Shown: positions 15,637-24,466 of the stretch, in pieces
How the letters are laid out: each line of letters starts with the position of its first letter
Numbering within the stretch: position 1 is the first letter of the stretch
NCBI GenBank assembly: GCA_900545865.1
Contig: URAN01000013.1
Span: 1-60,356, forward strand
DNA length: 60,356 nt
Direction: 5' to 3'
From: an uncultured Eubacteriales bacterium
GTDB lineage: Bacteria; Bacillota; Clostridia; Monoglobales; Monoglobaceae
Made by a program: the position numbers and the translations under genes
The notes under the pieces: model-generated
Told to the model about the DNA's origin: nothing
The model's database searches: none
What the model saw: only the letters and a program-made list of their open reading frames with translations

Positions 15637-16597
15637 TATATCCACGCTCCTTTAAAAATTCTTTTACTTCGTCCAATACGGGAACGCCGTCTCTCGCACC
15701 GATCTTTGTGCATTTAAGTGCCGAAACGGCACTTGAAAAGATACACGCGTCCTCATACTTCATATTTTGTGTCAGTGCATACGCAAACGCACCGTGAAAA
15801 ACATCGCCGGCACCGTTTGAATCAACCGCGTCAACCGTAAATGCAGGGTAATGAACAAACATATCCCCACCACAGTATAACACACCTCCGCGCTTTCCGC
15901 AAGTCACGGCGACCATATTCGGGCAATATTTTTCAAACAAAGCCTTTGCCGCATCCTCGGGTGTCGTCTCGCCCGTATGCCCCATCGCAAATTCCTCTGA
16001 CGGAATAAGAATGTCCGCATAGGGCAAAAGCCGCTCGATTCCGTCATAAAGACCGCCCGCGTCATAGAGAACCTTTGTTCCGCTCTCTCTTGCAATTTTC
16101 GCCGCATCAACCGCCGCATCAAGCTCGTTGCCGTCAACCATAAGTATTTCGGCATTTTTTATCGCTGTTTTTTGGCTTTCGGATAACTCAAGCGGCGGCA
16201 GATTGCCTTTATTAAACACACAGGTTCGGCTCGCCGTATCATTTGAAAGCCAAATAAATGACGAAAACGCCGAATATCCTTTTTTTACATCAACAAGGTC
16301 GTCCGATACACCGAACCTTTGCATATCACCGAGCAGGAACTTTCCCGACGTATCATCCGACAAAACGCCGATATAGGCACAATCCGCGCCCAATTTTGAC
16401 GCCGCGACCAAACCCGTTCCGCATGGGCCGCCGCCGCATTCGATTATATTATTCGCACGCATTTTTGTGTCCTCGGTCGGATACTTGGGAATGGTTATCA
16501 GGGTATCGTGCACATTTGCACCGATACCCACAACCTCAAATGTATGTGAAGCTTCGGGAATATTTTTTGTTCCGCATTTCGCATCATTTATACTCAT
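15611..16597 (-). CDS. PfkB-family sugar kinase
   Basis: 328-residue ribokinase-fold kinase. Early glycines GGGPCGTGLVAASKLGADC bind the sugar; the C-terminal motif VDAVDSNGAGDVFHGAFAYAL has the catalytic Asp in the GAGD anion hole. Start ATG 16597 overlaps the aldolase stop (ATGA), so translation is coupled. Context between an IolB-like isomerase and a class II aldolase suggests an IolC-like role (phosphorylating 5-dehydro-2-deoxygluconate) or phosphorylation of another ketose from the FucI-like isomerase. Sequence alone does not settle the substrate. Confidence 0.9.
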   Translation of the reverse strand: MSINDAKCGTKNIPEASHTFEVVGIGANVHDTLITIPKYPTEDTKMRANNIIECGGGPCGTGLVAASKLGADCAYIGVLSDDTSGKFLLGDMQRFGVSDDLVDVKKGYSAFSSFIWLSNDTASRTCVFNKGNLPPLELSESQKTAIKNAEILMVDGNELDAAVDAAKIARESGTKVLYDAGGLYDGIERLLPYADILIPSEEFAMGHTGETTPEDAAKALFEKYCPNMVAVTCGKRGGVLYCGGDMFVHYPAFTVDAVDSNGAGDVFHGAFAYALTQNMKYEDACIFSSAVSALKCTKIGARDGVPVLDEVKEFLKERGYNEFKENME

Positions 16598-17421
16598 GCC
16601 TTGTTTTCAGCTCCCAAAAGTCTGATTTTTTCCAGACCGAATTTTTTAACGTTTGCAACAGCGTCTTTCATAAACAAATCAATCGCAACCAAATCACGCG
16701 ATGTCGCAAAAACCTGGTCGAGGAATGAATAACATACATCCGTACCGAAATTAATCTTTCTGATACCGGCTTTTACCGCCGCTTGAATTTGGTCATCGGG
16801 AACGCCGCTTCCGCCGTGCAAAACAAGGTGAGCATCAACCGCGGAATGTATATCCGCAATCCTTTGTATATCAAGTTTCGGCGCTTTTTTATATCTTCCG
16901 TGAGCCGTACCGACAAGGATAGCAAGAGCGTTTACCCCTGTTGCATCAACATATGTTTTTGCCTCTTGAACGGTTGTAAACTCACCCATACTGTCATCGT
17001 TTACCGAGCCGACATGACCTATTTCGCCCTCAACGGGAATACCCACGGCCGAACACATCTCGACAATATCCTTTGTGTATGCGATATTCTCGTCCATGTC
17101 GCACGCCGACTTGTCAATCATTATTCCCGTTGCGCCCCAACGCAGCGCTCTTGTCGCTTCGGACTTTCCTGCGCCGTGGTCTAAGTGAAAGCAAATCGGA
17201 ACGGACGCTTTCGCCGCCGCGGCAAGAACCATCGGTGCAACATAATAACCTTCTTCGTTGGTAAATAGCCTGCTGTAGCTCTGGATAATCACCGGGGCTT
17301 TTGCTTCCTCCGCCGCCGCAGTGATACCCATTACCGTTTCCATATTATACACATTAAATGCCGGAACGGCAAAACCGCCCTTTTCCGCCATATCCAAAAT
17401 TTCACCAAGGTTTACAAGCAT
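16594..17421 (-). CDS. class II fructose-bisphosphate aldolase family
   Basis: 275-residue zinc aldolase. Motifs: AVPAFNVYNMETVMGI, ICFHLDHGAGKSEA (zinc His), PVEGEIGHVG, ALAILVGTAHGRYK (zinc His), LVLHGGSGVPDDQI (zinc His) and INFGTDVC for DHAP binding. Start ATG with GGAGG upstream, overlapping the end of the Fe-S gene by 10 nt. It is expected to cleave a phosphorylated ketose or keto acid to DHAP plus an aldehyde. With the adjacent PfkB kinase and IolB-like isomerase it resembles IolJ. Confidence 0.92.
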   Translation of the reverse strand: MLVNLGEILDMAEKGGFAVPAFNVYNMETVMGITAAAEEAKAPVIIQSYSRLFTNEEGYYVAPMVLAAAAKASVPICFHLDHGAGKSEATRALRWGATGIMIDKSACDMDENIAYTKDIVEMCSAVGIPVEGEIGHVGSVNDDSMGEFTTVQEAKTYVDATGVNALAILVGTAHGRYKKAPKLDIQRIADIHSAVDAHLVLHGGSGVPDDQIQAAVKAGIRKINFGTDVCYSFLDQVFATSRDLVAIDLFMKDAVANVKKFGLEKIRLLGAENKA

Positions 17422-18503
17422 TCGAGTACTACCTCCTCAACAGTCTTAATCTCAACGCCCTCGGGCTTTTGAGCCTTTAACAATTCGTATTCATCGGGGC
17501 TTTCGGTTACCAAAATCTCGGTATCCATATTAACCGCATTAATCCAGCGGTCACTCGCAACCCTCGCCATAACGTCGGGCATATACTCGTTCATAATCAA
17601 ATCGCCGCCGAGCATTGTGTCCTTGCCGTTCAAAAGCATTTCGGAAACATTGCCGCAAGCCGCCAAAATATCACGAATCGGCTCAACCTCATCGAGCGAA
17701 CGCGAAAGCCAATGCGAATCCTGAGGCGTATACTTTTTGCCGCTGTTTTTAACGCTGAGCTTTCCGTCAGAGATGAGTTCCGCAACCGCCGCCGTAAAGG
17801 TTTTAACCTGTGCCGCAACGTCTATGCCCCACTCTTTGTAATCGCGCAAAAGCGTCCGCGCGTCAGCCGGGTCATATGCAATAACGGTCTTATACTCCGA
17901 GAATACTTTCGCCGCGCCTGTCATAATATTCTTTGTTTCCTCTGCTGCGCCGACAAGCGTTGACATTGCAAAGCCCGTGTCGGGTTCATCGGACAGAACC
18001 GTGAATTTCAAGCCTGCCTTTTCGAGCAATTCAATCGCATTTTTTGCATTCACACAGCTTTTATACGTTGCCGTCTTGCCCAAAACAAAGAGGACATCCT
18101 CTTTTGCACCGTGCTTGTCGATTGCCGCTTTTAAATCGGGGCAAAATTCGGTTTTGCCGAAAACGTTGCCCGTCTTTTCGATATTATCGAGCATCGCATT
18201 TATGTAACCGGGTGTTTCGCCGTTCAGAGCAAGCTCCAAGCGAACCTCTCTTACCGCGCGAACAGGATCCCAACCCGTAACGCACTCTTTTGTACAAGCC
18301 TCACAGAGCGCACATTCATACACGTTGTCGGCAACACCCGACAACGGTTCTGCACCTCTCTCAACGAGAGAAAGTGCAAGCATTCTTGCTCTCGCCGTGT
18401 TTCTTTCCTGACCTGTTGCATTGCCGATAGGACAGATGTGACGGCACATCCAGCAAAAACGGCAGCTATCTATTATTTCTTTGCTTTTTTGAGAAATTAA
18501 CAT
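17412..18503 (-). CDS. (Fe-S)-binding oxidoreductase subunit
   Basis: 363-residue protein with two [4Fe-4S] motifs, CRFCWMCRHICPIG near residue 14 and CALCEACTKECVTG near residue 64, followed by a region that resembles the CCG domains of GlpC/LutA/GlcF-type subunits but lacks clear CCG motifs. Such subunits relay electrons from a flavin dehydrogenase to an acceptor. Start ATG 18503 follows GGAGG by about 10 nt; the longer frame uses TTG and reads through the ribosome binding site. It lies directly after the FAD oxidase and in the same operon as EtfBA, so the three probably form one complex. Loss of the CCG cysteines may mean a changed acceptor. Confidence 0.85.
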   Translation of the reverse strand: MLISQKSKEIIDSCRFCWMCRHICPIGNATGQERNTARARMLALSLVERGAEPLSGVADNVYECALCEACTKECVTGWDPVRAVREVRLELALNGETPGYINAMLDNIEKTGNVFGKTEFCPDLKAAIDKHGAKEDVLFVLGKTATYKSCVNAKNAIELLEKAGLKFTVLSDEPDTGFAMSTLVGAAEETKNIMTGAAKVFSEYKTVIAYDPADARTLLRDYKEWGIDVAAQVKTFTAAVAELISDGKLSVKNSGKKYTPQDSHWLSRSLDEVEPIRDILAACGNVSEMLLNGKDTMLGGDLIMNEYMPDVMARVASDRWINAVNMDTEILVTESPDEYELLKAQKPEGVEIKTVEEVVLECL

Positions 18504-18522
18504 TTGCCTTATACCTCCACTA

Positions 18523-19953
18523 TTATAATCCAAGCTTGAACGGGTTCATTATTCCGTTCGGGTCAAGCTGTTTTTTAAGTCCTTCGAATACCTGCATAGC
18601 AGGACCGTATTGTTCTTTCATCAGCCTTCCGAGTTTAATGCCGACACCGTGGTGGTCATTTACCACACCGCCGTTTGCAAGAGCGGTTCTCACGCCGCAA
18701 TTCCAGATTGCCTGGTGCAATCTCAGCGCCTCGTGCGGGTCTTTGGGAACTTTATCGCCGTCAACGATAAATCTGTCATAAATCATACATCCCCATTCAT
18801 ACCAATGTGAGAAATGTGCAATAAACTTTGCCTGGGGGAAGTTGGTTTCGATTGCCTTTTTCATCTCCCAATAGATTTTCTCTATCTTGTCATACGGTGC
18901 AATTGTGTCCATTGTACCGAAGCATTGAGGTAAGTCCATCATATTTCCGGGATAGAAGAATGTAATCTTTTCATCCCACCATTTTTCGCCGTATTCCGAA
19001 CCCAAATCCTCTGCGCCGTACTTTTTGAATGTATCCATCAAAATCTTGTGTTCAACATCAACAAGCTCTTTCACACCCTCATACGCAATATTCATAAACG
19101 CGCCTTTTTTCTCAACACCGACAATCTTTTTGATAAGGGTCGATGTTTCCGCCTCATCATAAAGGCGCATAACGGACGGCTTGAATTTTTGCAGCAATTC
19201 GCGGCTTGCATTAAATGCGTCAGTCATATTCTGGAACAAAAATCCTCTGAAACGGCGCACTTCGGGCTGTTCATAGATTCTCATTTGTGCCTTTGTCATA
19301 ACACCGAGAGTACCCTCTGAACCTATAAAAATCTGGTTGAGGTCGGGGCCTGCCGCGTGTTTGGGTGCAGGCGAGGTCTCTATTATATCACCGTTGGGAA
19401 GAACAACCTCCATTTGAAGGGTCATATCGTCAATCTTTCCGTACTTGGTCGATGAAACGCCGATGCCTCTGTGCGCCAAAAATCCGCCGACCGTTGAACA
19501 GGTAAGCGAACTCGGATAGTGCATCGTTGCATAACCTTTTTCGTTTGCCGCCCATTCGATGTGCTTATAAATCGCACCCGTGCCGCACTCTATGTACATT
19601 CCCTGTGTGTTCACGTCATAGATTTTGTTCATTCTCTTTGTATCAAGCAATATTCCGCCGACAACAGGCAGGGCGCCTCCCTGTGTTCCGCCGCCGCCGC
19701 CCCATGTGGTAACGGGAATCTTATAATAGTTTGCGATTTTCAAAACCGCGGATGTTTCTTTTGCGTCCTTCGGCGCAACGATAATGTCCGCCTCGGGCAT
19801 ACGCTCTCCTCTGTCTGCCCACATACGGGAAAGCCAGAAATAATCAACCGAATGTGTCAATTTATCGATTTCCCTTGTGGAACAATTCTCTCTTCCGACA
19901 GCGTCTTCGAGTTCAGACGCTATTATGTCTGTCATAAAACTGTTAAGCTGCAT
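18523..19953 (-). CDS. FAD-linked oxidase (GlcD/AGPS-like)
   Basis: 476-residue FAD-binding oxidoreductase. The PCMH/FAD_binding_4 domain covers residues 50-240 (ADIIVAPKDAKETSAVLKIA, TTWGGGGGTQGGALP, HYPSSLTCSTVGGFLAHRG, QIFIGSEGTLGVMT). The C-terminal domain has the NDHHGVGIKLGRL motif typical of alkyl-DHAP synthase and D-lactate/glycolate oxidases, and ends LDPNGIMNPFKLGL. Start ATG with GAGGAG upstream. With the Fe-S protein and EtfBA it suggests an ETF-coupled 2-hydroxy acid (or similar) dehydrogenase rather than an oxygen-using oxidase, since the organism appears anaerobic. Confidence 0.88.
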   Translation of the reverse strand: MQLNSFMTDIIASELEDAVGRENCSTREIDKLTHSVDYFWLSRMWADRGERMPEADIIVAPKDAKETSAVLKIANYYKIPVTTWGGGGGTQGGALPVVGGILLDTKRMNKIYDVNTQGMYIECGTGAIYKHIEWAANEKGYATMHYPSSLTCSTVGGFLAHRGIGVSSTKYGKIDDMTLQMEVVLPNGDIIETSPAPKHAAGPDLNQIFIGSEGTLGVMTKAQMRIYEQPEVRRFRGFLFQNMTDAFNASRELLQKFKPSVMRLYDEAETSTLIKKIVGVEKKGAFMNIAYEGVKELVDVEHKILMDTFKKYGAEDLGSEYGEKWWDEKITFFYPGNMMDLPQCFGTMDTIAPYDKIEKIYWEMKKAIETNFPQAKFIAHFSHWYEWGCMIYDRFIVDGDKVPKDPHEALRLHQAIWNCGVRTALANGGVVNDHHGVGIKLGRLMKEQYGPAMQVFEGLKKQLDPNGIMNPFKLGL

Positions 19954-19988
19954 TTTGCTCCTCCTATAATATACATTTTTAATAATTT

Positions 19989-21392
19989 TTACGAATTTAT
20001 ATCATCATATTCAAGCTCGGGGATATACTTACAAAATTCCTCGAGAACGTCCGCATAAGTGCCGTAAATCTCACTCATATGATGAATGTACGGACCGTTT
20101 ATAAGCTTTTTCTCGAGATGCGACAAATCTTCAAACTCAGCCCAAAGATATGTGCCGAACGTATGCGGTCCGTCCGTTGTTTTAAAGTTTCCGCCGAGAA
20201 GGGTATACTTACCTCTGTCGCCCTGGAATCTCGCTATTGTATAATCGCCGTCTTTTGCCCTAAAGCTCGGCTTTGTGTTATAAAGCTTTGCCTTGACACC
20301 CTCTTTTTTGATTGAATACGGGAAAGGTCCGCAATGCCACAAAAGCTCTGAATTTCTGTTTATCGGGTTGCGGACGGTGAACTCGCCGAACAACGGCTTT
20401 TGCTTTCCGCGCGCCGCACAGATAAGCAACGCCTGTGACACAGCACCGTGCAGGTCGGATTCACACGTTACTATATACCCCATATCATATAGAATGCTCA
20501 TCGCAAGACACGGGTTTGCGCCGAACGCCTGCGGCATACACGTCCAGCATTCGCTGAGCATTACATCCGCGTCCGTGTCCTCAAACGCCTCGATATACGC
20601 ATACACAAACGCAAGCATCTTTTTGAGCAGCTCGTCATCGAGACCGTCAACGTCATACTTTGACTTTAAGTCCGCCAAGTCTTTATCCAGCTCCGACGAC
20701 TTATCCTTTAAAAGTCTGTTGAGCTTTTCGGTCATAACCGCCATATTCATTGTCGAAATGTTTATGCCGAATTTTTCGGTTATTTCAAGTTCGTTTGACA
20801 TAACGCTTTTAAACGGATTAAGTCTTGTTCCGATTTGAGTAACTTTAAGATTTTTAAAATTCTTTACCATACAGGCAACGGACAGGAATTTATTCAGTCC
20901 GTCCGTAAAGATGTCATCCGTCACACGGCAATTCTCTATGTAAGAAAACGGCACATTCAATCTGCGCAGCTGTTTGCTTATCGCGAACAATCCGCATTGA
21001 CAGTCGGTATAACGCGTTCCGTCCTCTTCAAATACGGTATCCTGGGGACCCCAAAGCAGTGTCGGAAGGTTCATCATCTTTGCAATTTGTCCCGCCGCTT
21101 CTTCGTTTCCGAAATTACAATTGATAATAAAGATTGCATCAACGCCTTGTTTTTCAAACTCAGCCTTGACCTTTGGACATTCCGAGGTTTCAATCAGCAA
21201 GCCCTCATCGTTTAAGAATTCCAAATCAACAAATTCGGTGTTTTCGTCCGAAAAGTTGTCCTTGATATACTTGACGATTTCGTTTTTGTTGTCAACAGCC
21301 TTGCTCGGTTGAAATATTCCGCGCCTGGTTGCCGCATCGGCAAGCCATCGTCTCTCGGGAACAAGTCCGATTTTCAGCTTATAATCAAGCAT
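19989..21392 (-). CDS. L-fucose/arabinose isomerase-like protein
   Basis: 467-residue protein of the FucI/AraA-like isomerase superfamily. Visible are a Rossmann-like N-terminus (IGLVPERRWLADAATRRG), a central MLSECWTCMPQAFGANPCLA motif and a GYIVTCESDLHGAVSQALL motif, corresponding to metal and substrate sites in aldose-ketose isomerases, and a C-terminal barrel with FGEFTVRNPINRNSELLWHCG. Start ATG 21392 has AGGAG 9 nt upstream. It is the first gene of the eight-gene operon, so an aldose-ketose isomerisation is probably the entry reaction. The specific sugar is not evident. Confidence 0.85.
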   Translation of the reverse strand: MLDYKLKIGLVPERRWLADAATRRGIFQPSKAVDNKNEIVKYIKDNFSDENTEFVDLEFLNDEGLLIETSECPKVKAEFEKQGVDAIFIINCNFGNEEAAGQIAKMMNLPTLLWGPQDTVFEEDGTRYTDCQCGLFAISKQLRRLNVPFSYIENCRVTDDIFTDGLNKFLSVACMVKNFKNLKVTQIGTRLNPFKSVMSNELEITEKFGINISTMNMAVMTEKLNRLLKDKSSELDKDLADLKSKYDVDGLDDELLKKMLAFVYAYIEAFEDTDADVMLSECWTCMPQAFGANPCLAMSILYDMGYIVTCESDLHGAVSQALLICAARGKQKPLFGEFTVRNPINRNSELLWHCGPFPYSIKKEGVKAKLYNTKPSFRAKDGDYTIARFQGDRGKYTLLGGNFKTTDGPHTFGTYLWAEFEDLSHLEKKLINGPYIHHMSEIYGTYADVLEEFCKYIPELEYDDINS

Positions 21393-21412
21393 TTTTGTCA
21401 ACTCCTATAATT

Positions 21413-21437
21413 TTTGAAAATTATTTTTATTTTCAAA
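21413..21437. promoter_or_regulatory. operator-like palindrome in the operon leader
   Basis: TTTGAAAAT (21413-21421) and ATTTTCAAA (21429-21437) are perfect 9-bp arms with a 7-nt spacer between the promoter and the first gene. It may bind a local repressor or pause transcription. Confidence 0.45.
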
Positions 21438-21454
21438 TTATTTTTAACAAGATT

Positions 21455-21483
21455 ATAATATCATAAATGAAATAAAATTTCAA
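21455..21483 (-). promoter_or_regulatory. promoter of the eight-gene operon
   Basis: On the minus strand TTGAAA (21478-21483) and TATTAT (21455-21460) with a 17-bp spacer. No other promoter of this quality was seen between the following eight genes. Confidence 0.6.
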
Positions 21484-21524
21484 TACCTTTTTGCAAAAAA
21501 ATTAAAAAAATTTTTAAAAAAGTC

Positions 21525-21573
21525 AAAAAACAGCAGCGGAATCTGTCAGGGGGATTGACAGATTCCGCTGCTT
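21525..21573 (-). terminator. terminator of the serpin gene
   Basis: A perfect 17-bp stem (21532-21548 with 21556-21572, 7-nt loop) is followed on the minus strand by a T6 tract. Confidence 0.93.
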
Positions 21574-21618
21574 TCGATATGTTGGGGTGTTTATAGCAAT
21601 TTAAAATGTATCAATAAA

Positions 21619-23403
21619 TTATTTTGCAAAGGCATATTCGCCCATGAACAAAATATCTTTTGTCGTGTTATCCATAATAACATAGGTAAAAGGCTTGTCA
21701 AACTTAACCGAAACGGGTTCGGGCGGCATTGAGGTTGCCCCTGCCATTGCCGCGGTTACCGCTGCTGCCTCTGTTCCTTTTTCATCAACATTTATATATG
21801 TCTTATGCAAAACATCGGTAAGCTGAAGATTCTTTTCGCCGAGCATCTTGTCAAAATCCGCCATTTCGGTAAAAGCGGTATCAATGCCCAATTCGCCGAG
21901 CATTCCTTTTAGGCTTGTGCCGTATTCCGTTTTGAATTTGGGAAGGGAAAGCCTTACATAGTTCCTGTTCATTTCGGCGGAATTTAAAATCTCCTCCGCG
22001 TTTATGTCTTTGTCGGATTTTATAAGATACATACTTATATCCATATCAATCTTTTTGCTGCCGTCCGAGTTTTCATCATATGCAAGATACGGCATCTCGA
22101 CAACCTCGGTATCGTTTATGCGAGCATAGCTAAAATAGTCGGTTTGGTTCATAAACGGAATCTGTACGTTATTACCGTCTCTGTCCGTAAATGTATCATC
22201 CGCCGTTGCCGCCTCGCTAAAGTCTTTGAGCCACGAACCTTTAAAATACACTGCGTTAATCAGCATCGCCATAAAGTCAAGGTTATTCTCGTCAATTATG
22301 TTCGAAATTTTATCGTTTGTCTTATCCTTAACCCAACCGTTGATTTTATCGAGAGCGTTTGCTCTTGTGACAACATCGGATTCGGCAGTGAAAAATTCTT
22401 TCATCTTATCCGAAAAGTCCTTTACAAACTTTTCTTTTGTGTTGTCGCTGTTGAGCCAGATTGAGTTTGCGACATTTAATTTAAGAGCATCGGATTTTGA
22501 ATATCTTTCAAGGGTTTGTTTTACATTCTTGTTATACGCGTCCAAATCATCAATATCCAAAGCCTTTAATATTTCGTCTTTTGTTGCTCCGTCCGCTCCG
22601 TTCGCTGCCATGGCAAGCGCCATTTTTATCGAGAACGGCGAGAACATATAATTTTTGTCCTGCGGCATTCGCTCGTTTAACTTATCGGCAAAAGATAAGT
22701 TGGAAGTATCTTTCGTTCCGTCCGATTCCGCACCGATATTGGCGCAATTCTCATATACTCTGACCAGCGTAGCAACAGCTTGTTCCGTTGTATAATTATC
22801 CTTTGGCGCAAACTTATTATCTCCGACACCTTTCATTATACCCATATTACAGATTGTCTGAATCGCATTTGTTGCCCAGTCGGATATATCATCGCTGTCC
22901 CCAAACGCAAAATACATCTCTGTTGCCACCGTGTTCGGATGCAGCTTTCTTATAAGGCGAATGATTATACTTGCGGCTTCTTCACGAGTGAGCAGGTCGT
23001 TCGGCGCAAACTCGGTTTCGGATTTACCGTCGATTATACCCATTAAATGAAGATAGTCAATATGCGGATTTTCTGTATCTTTAAAAGGATTTTCCGCAGC
23101 ATTCTTCTCTTCGTTATTCAATAATTCAACGTAATTATAAATCAATTCGCAAAAATCATTACGGTTAATATTTCCCGGGAAATTATAATTTCCGCCGATA
23201 TTTATAAGACCTGTTTTCTTCGCTTTCTCAATATATGTTTCAGCCCAATCACTCCCGGGCACAGATGTTGCGGATGTCTTTCTTTCCTCCGAAACTTTCG
23301 GCGCATCACCTGTTACAACCGGTTCAGCCGCATATGCACACGGCATTACTGCTATTGCCAACGCCAAAGCCGCGGCAGCTATCTTATTTTTTGTTATATT
23401 CAT
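21619..23403 (-). CDS. SLH-domain serpin
   Basis: 594-residue exported serine protease inhibitor. Residues 1-25 are a signal peptide (IAAAALALAIAVMPCAYA). Residues about 50-225 hold three SLH repeats (GIIDGKSETEFAPNDLLTREEAA-type) that anchor to the cell wall. Residues 235-594 are a serpin fold: MFSPFSIKMALAMAANGA, NAVYFKGSW, and the hinge DEKGTEAAAVTAAM, whose small residues indicate an inhibitory serpin. Counting from the hinge Gly as P15 puts the scissile bond near ATS, roughly T-S, so an elastase-like target is plausible. It resembles surface serpins of gut Clostridia that inhibit host neutrophil proteases. Start ATG 23403 has AGGAG upstream. Monocistronic with its own terminator. Confidence 0.95.
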   Translation of the reverse strand: MNITKNKIAAAALALAIAVMPCAYAAEPVVTGDAPKVSEERKTSATSVPGSDWAETYIEKAKKTGLINIGGNYNFPGNINRNDFCELIYNYVELLNNEEKNAAENPFKDTENPHIDYLHLMGIIDGKSETEFAPNDLLTREEAASIIIRLIRKLHPNTVATEMYFAFGDSDDISDWATNAIQTICNMGIMKGVGDNKFAPKDNYTTEQAVATLVRVYENCANIGAESDGTKDTSNLSFADKLNERMPQDKNYMFSPFSIKMALAMAANGADGATKDEILKALDIDDLDAYNKNVKQTLERYSKSDALKLNVANSIWLNSDNTKEKFVKDFSDKMKEFFTAESDVVTRANALDKINGWVKDKTNDKISNIIDENNLDFMAMLINAVYFKGSWLKDFSEAATADDTFTDRDGNNVQIPFMNQTDYFSYARINDTEVVEMPYLAYDENSDGSKKIDMDISMYLIKSDKDINAEEILNSAEMNRNYVRLSLPKFKTEYGTSLKGMLGELGIDTAFTEMADFDKMLGEKNLQLTDVLHKTYINVDEKGTEAAAVTAAMAGATSMPPEPVSVKFDKPFTYVIMDNTTKDILFMGEYAFAK

Positions 23404-23446
23404 TTTTGTATCACTCCTGTTATAATTCATCAACAGCTATCGATAA

Positions 23447-23484
23447 CTTATCTTTTATATAAGATAAGACGAAATGAATTTCAA
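23447..23484 (-). promoter_or_regulatory. serpin promoter with palindrome over the -10 box
   Basis: TTGAAA (23479-23484) and TATATA (23456-23461) are 17 bp apart on the minus strand. CTTATCTT (23447-23454) and AAGATAAG (23461-23468) form a perfect dyad centred on the -10 box, an obvious repressor position. Confidence 0.6.
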
Positions 23485-23508
23485 AAAAGTTCCATATTTT
23501 TTAAAAAA

Positions 23509-24396
23509 CTATTTTTCTGTCCAAATTATGTCGGGGTTGCGCCTGAACCAGGTAAGCTGGCGCTTGGCATATCGGCGCGATTCGCGCTTTATATCCTCTA
23601 TCGCCGTTTCAAAATCGCAAAGCCCGTCAATATATCTCACAAGCTCTTTATACCCTATCGCCTGCATTGCGGTCGAGTCACGTCTGATTCCCATATTCAA
23701 AAGCTGTCTGACCTCGCCCTCAAGACCTTGTTCAACCATAACATCAACACGCCTGTCAATCCGCTCATACAGCTTTTCTCTCGGCATATTAAGTCCGTAG
23801 ATTATCGGGTTATATATCGGTTTTCCTATCGAGAGTTTGTCCGCCTCGGTCTTTGTCATTCCCGTTGTCTTGCAAATCTCGATTGCGCGGATAACTCTTT
23901 TTACATTATTATAATGTACTTTATCCGCTTCAATCGGGTCAAGCTCTTTGAGAATCTCATAAACCGACTCCGCACCGTCTTGCTCCGCCTTTTTCCAAAG
24001 CTCATCGCGGAGCTTATCATCACGCTTTTGCGGTGAAAATTCAACCGATTTTAGCACGCTGTCGATATACAGACCCGTTCCGCCGCAAAGCACAGGCATT
24101 TTGCCGCGCGACAATATCTCGGCGATACACGCCCTTGCGTCCGTCACAAAATCCGCAACGCTGTAATCCCTGTTCGGGTCAACAAAGTCTATCATATGAT
24201 GCGGAACTTCCGCACGTTCCTCCGCTGTTGCCTTTGCCGTGCCGATATTCATATATTTATAAATCTGCATCGAGTCGCAAGATACTATTTCGCCGTTGTT
24301 TTCTCTGGCAAGCTCAATGGCATACGCTGTCTTGCCCGATGCGGTCGGGCCGACAACGCACAGTATTTTCGGAAGGATATTTTTGATATTTTCCAC
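23509..24396 (-). CDS. miaA: tRNA dimethylallyltransferase
   Basis: 295-residue MiaA, which adds a dimethylallyl group to A37 of tRNAs reading UNN codons. P-loop CVVGPTASGKTAYAIELA, the substrate motif EIVSCDSMQIYKYMNIGTAK, GGTGLYIDSVL and the C-terminal RYAKRQLTWFRRNPDIIW. GTG start with GGAGG about 8 nt upstream. It follows mutL in the mutS-mutL-miaA order usual for Clostridia; the later tRNA modification enzyme MiaB is encoded nearby at 30870-32282. Confidence 0.97.
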   Translation of the reverse strand: MENIKNILPKILCVVGPTASGKTAYAIELARENNGEIVSCDSMQIYKYMNIGTAKATAEERAEVPHHMIDFVDPNRDYSVADFVTDARACIAEILSRGKMPVLCGGTGLYIDSVLKSVEFSPQKRDDKLRDELWKKAEQDGAESVYEILKELDPIEADKVHYNNVKRVIRAIEICKTTGMTKTEADKLSIGKPIYNPIIYGLNMPREKLYERIDRRVDVMVEQGLEGEVRQLLNMGIRRDSTAMQAIGYKELVRYIDGLCDFETAIEDIKRESRRYAKRQLTWFRRNPDIIWTEK

Positions 24397-24466
24397 GATT
24401 GCCGACCTCCTTTTAATTTGATTTTACAGTTATATAAATAGGTATTTCGATAAACATTTCCGCCAA

